Positions 62,929 through 64,000 of a stretch of DNA of 64,000 nt are shown here, one piece after another. Below the pieces are notes generated by a model. That model did not search any database. It saw nothing but the letters and a program-made list of their open reading frames with translations, and had not been told where the DNA came from. The stretch is from Pictodentalium vernedei (taxonomy: Eukaryota > Mollusca > Scaphopoda > Dentaliida > Dentaliidae). The translations under genes were made by a program, and so were the position numbers. The stretch spans positions 181,798,927-181,862,926 of the forward strand of contig CM062295.1 in the NCBI GenBank assembly GCA_031216915.1, written 5' to 3'. Every line of letters starts with the position of its first letter. Position 1 is the stretch's first letter.

Positions 62929-63304
62929 CTGTTAATTAACAACTCGTATTAGTAAAATATGAAAGGAGTTGTTGGTCGACCCAGCCTCACAAGGGCAAGT
63001 TGTGACTTTAGCATCCATTCACTCGGGTGGAGCACAGCAGTGGCGTAGCTACCGGGGAATGACAAGCACCCCCCCCCCGCCCTCTAAACTTTTCGCTGCG
63101 ACCTCCCCAACCCCCAAAAAACATTGGCTCATTTCAACATTCACATAATACATAGAGGCCTAAAATGATATCAAATATAGGATGGAAATTTTATGCATGA
63201 CTCCCCCATTGTTAAGACAAATAATTAGAGTGTATCGAAATGGTTTATCGAATGTAGTCTTATACTTCTTTCTCGCTTTCTTTATAGGGGTTTCCTCTTT
63301 CTTT

Positions 63305-63640
63305 GGTGGGGATTAACGACACTTTCAACAGCCAGAGTTACATCGTGTCACACCGTTTCATGGATGGAGGTAGCCAGCGTACTCGGAGTGAATAACGGAG
63401 CAGTCGCGAGCAACTGTCAGACTATCTAACTAACTCTGTACAAGCAGTGTTAGCAACGACTGAAGGCAAGTGCACCATCGACGTGCACAGCGCCACCATG
63501 CGCGATGGCAATTGGCAATTGAGATTAAGTATCTTGACCAACCAAGGACACATCGCAGTTACCGCTGGTCAGAATCGAACCATCGACCTTCTGTTCAAAG
63601 TCCAATGCTCTAACCAACGAGCAATAGCACCCCGATCTTC
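63305..63640 (-). mobile_element. SINE, nearly full length
   Basis: Reverse-strand copy: GATTAACGACACTTTCAACA, TCTAACTAACTCTGTACAAGC, GCACCATCGACGTGCACAG, CCAAGGACACATCGCAG, GGTCAGAATCGAACCATCGAC (B-box complement) and CTAACCAACGAGCAATAGCACC (head). Confidence 0.82.
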
Positions 63641-63641
63641 T

Positions 63642-63810
63642 ACCATATTATCTGAAAATATTAGCACATTTAGTTGCATATGGCCAGCACACCTAGGTCT
63701 CCTCCCATATTATCTGCAAATATTAACACATTTCTTTGCATGTGGCCAGCACCCCGAGGTCTTCTAACACATTATCTGCAAATATTAGCACATTTAGCTG
63801 CATACGGCCA
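63642..63810. repeat. Tandem repeat, three units of about 62 bases
   Basis: CATATTATCTGAAAATATTAGC, CATATTATCTGCAAATATTAAC and CACATTATCTGCAAATATTAGC start three units at about 63643, 63704 and 63767, each with ACATTT..TTGCAT..GGCCA. The remaining bases to 64000 show nothing recognisable. Confidence 0.8.
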
Positions 63811-64000
63811 ATTGAATTTGGCCTTCTGGTTGAAACTTGGTTGGAGTGGAAGAAACAGACCAATCAATGACCAGACTGTGCCTTGCACACTAAGACAAGA
63901 CAAGCGAATATTCGTACATTTGCTAGCATTCAGTTGTACCATATGTTGTGATACGAAAGGATTTCTTCGGCTGATTCAATGGCGTAGTATATTTCGTCCA

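Overview
The window looks like nuclear DNA of an animal, most likely a marine invertebrate and perhaps a mollusc or other lophotrochozoan. This rests on long AT-rich introns with GT..AG splice sites, tRNA-derived SINEs, CR1/L2-like and Jockey-like LINE remnants, Tc1-like transposases and many TTAA-flanked MITEs. The species cannot be fixed from what is visible. There are no prokaryotic operons, CRISPR arrays or rRNA genes.

The one gene I can identify firmly is a plus-strand D-aspartate oxidase (DDO, D-amino-acid oxidase family). Its last five coding exons lie at 3210-3311, 13532-13593, 20952-21069, 22242-22340 and 36075-36194. They join in frame and code for the substrate-binding and C-terminal half of the enzyme, ending in Ser-Lys-Leu, a peroxisomal import signal. 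The first half, including the N-terminal FAD-binding fold, must lie upstream of the window. A second, diverged copy of the last exon, also ending in Ser-Lys-Leu, lies on the minus strand at 62809-62928. Two DDO paralogues therefore converge tail to tail, about 26.6 kb apart. The rest of the second gene is beyond the right edge.

Layout: 1-952 Tc1-like transposase remnant. 953-36074 DDO introns packed with repeats: a Jockey-like LINE with a SINE in it (4030-5614), a CR1/L2-like LINE (6857-10033, minus), nested SINEs (11925-12876), hairpin MITEs (13082-13212, 14233-14859, 15994-16618, 19313-19470, 26037-26298), LINE 3' pieces (11190-11680, 16740-17294, 21540-22062) and a 1.6 kb element with inverted ends (27846-29423). 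36195-62808 intergenic: tandem and inverted duplications (36886-37810), a second Tc1-like remnant (40030-41085), microsatellites, poly-G/poly-C tracts (concentrated in 53.2-57.2 kb), a pair of inverted hairpin elements (51226 and 58919) and a tRNA-like tandem array (61000-61800). 62809-62928 last exon of the second DDO. 63305-63810 SINE and a short tandem repeat.

The most abundant element is a palindromic MITE with ends reading TTAA-CCCTTTACC..GGTAAAGGG-TTAA, in about twenty whole or broken copies. Its ends and TTAA flanks suggest non-autonomous piggyBac-type mobility. No source transposase was seen.
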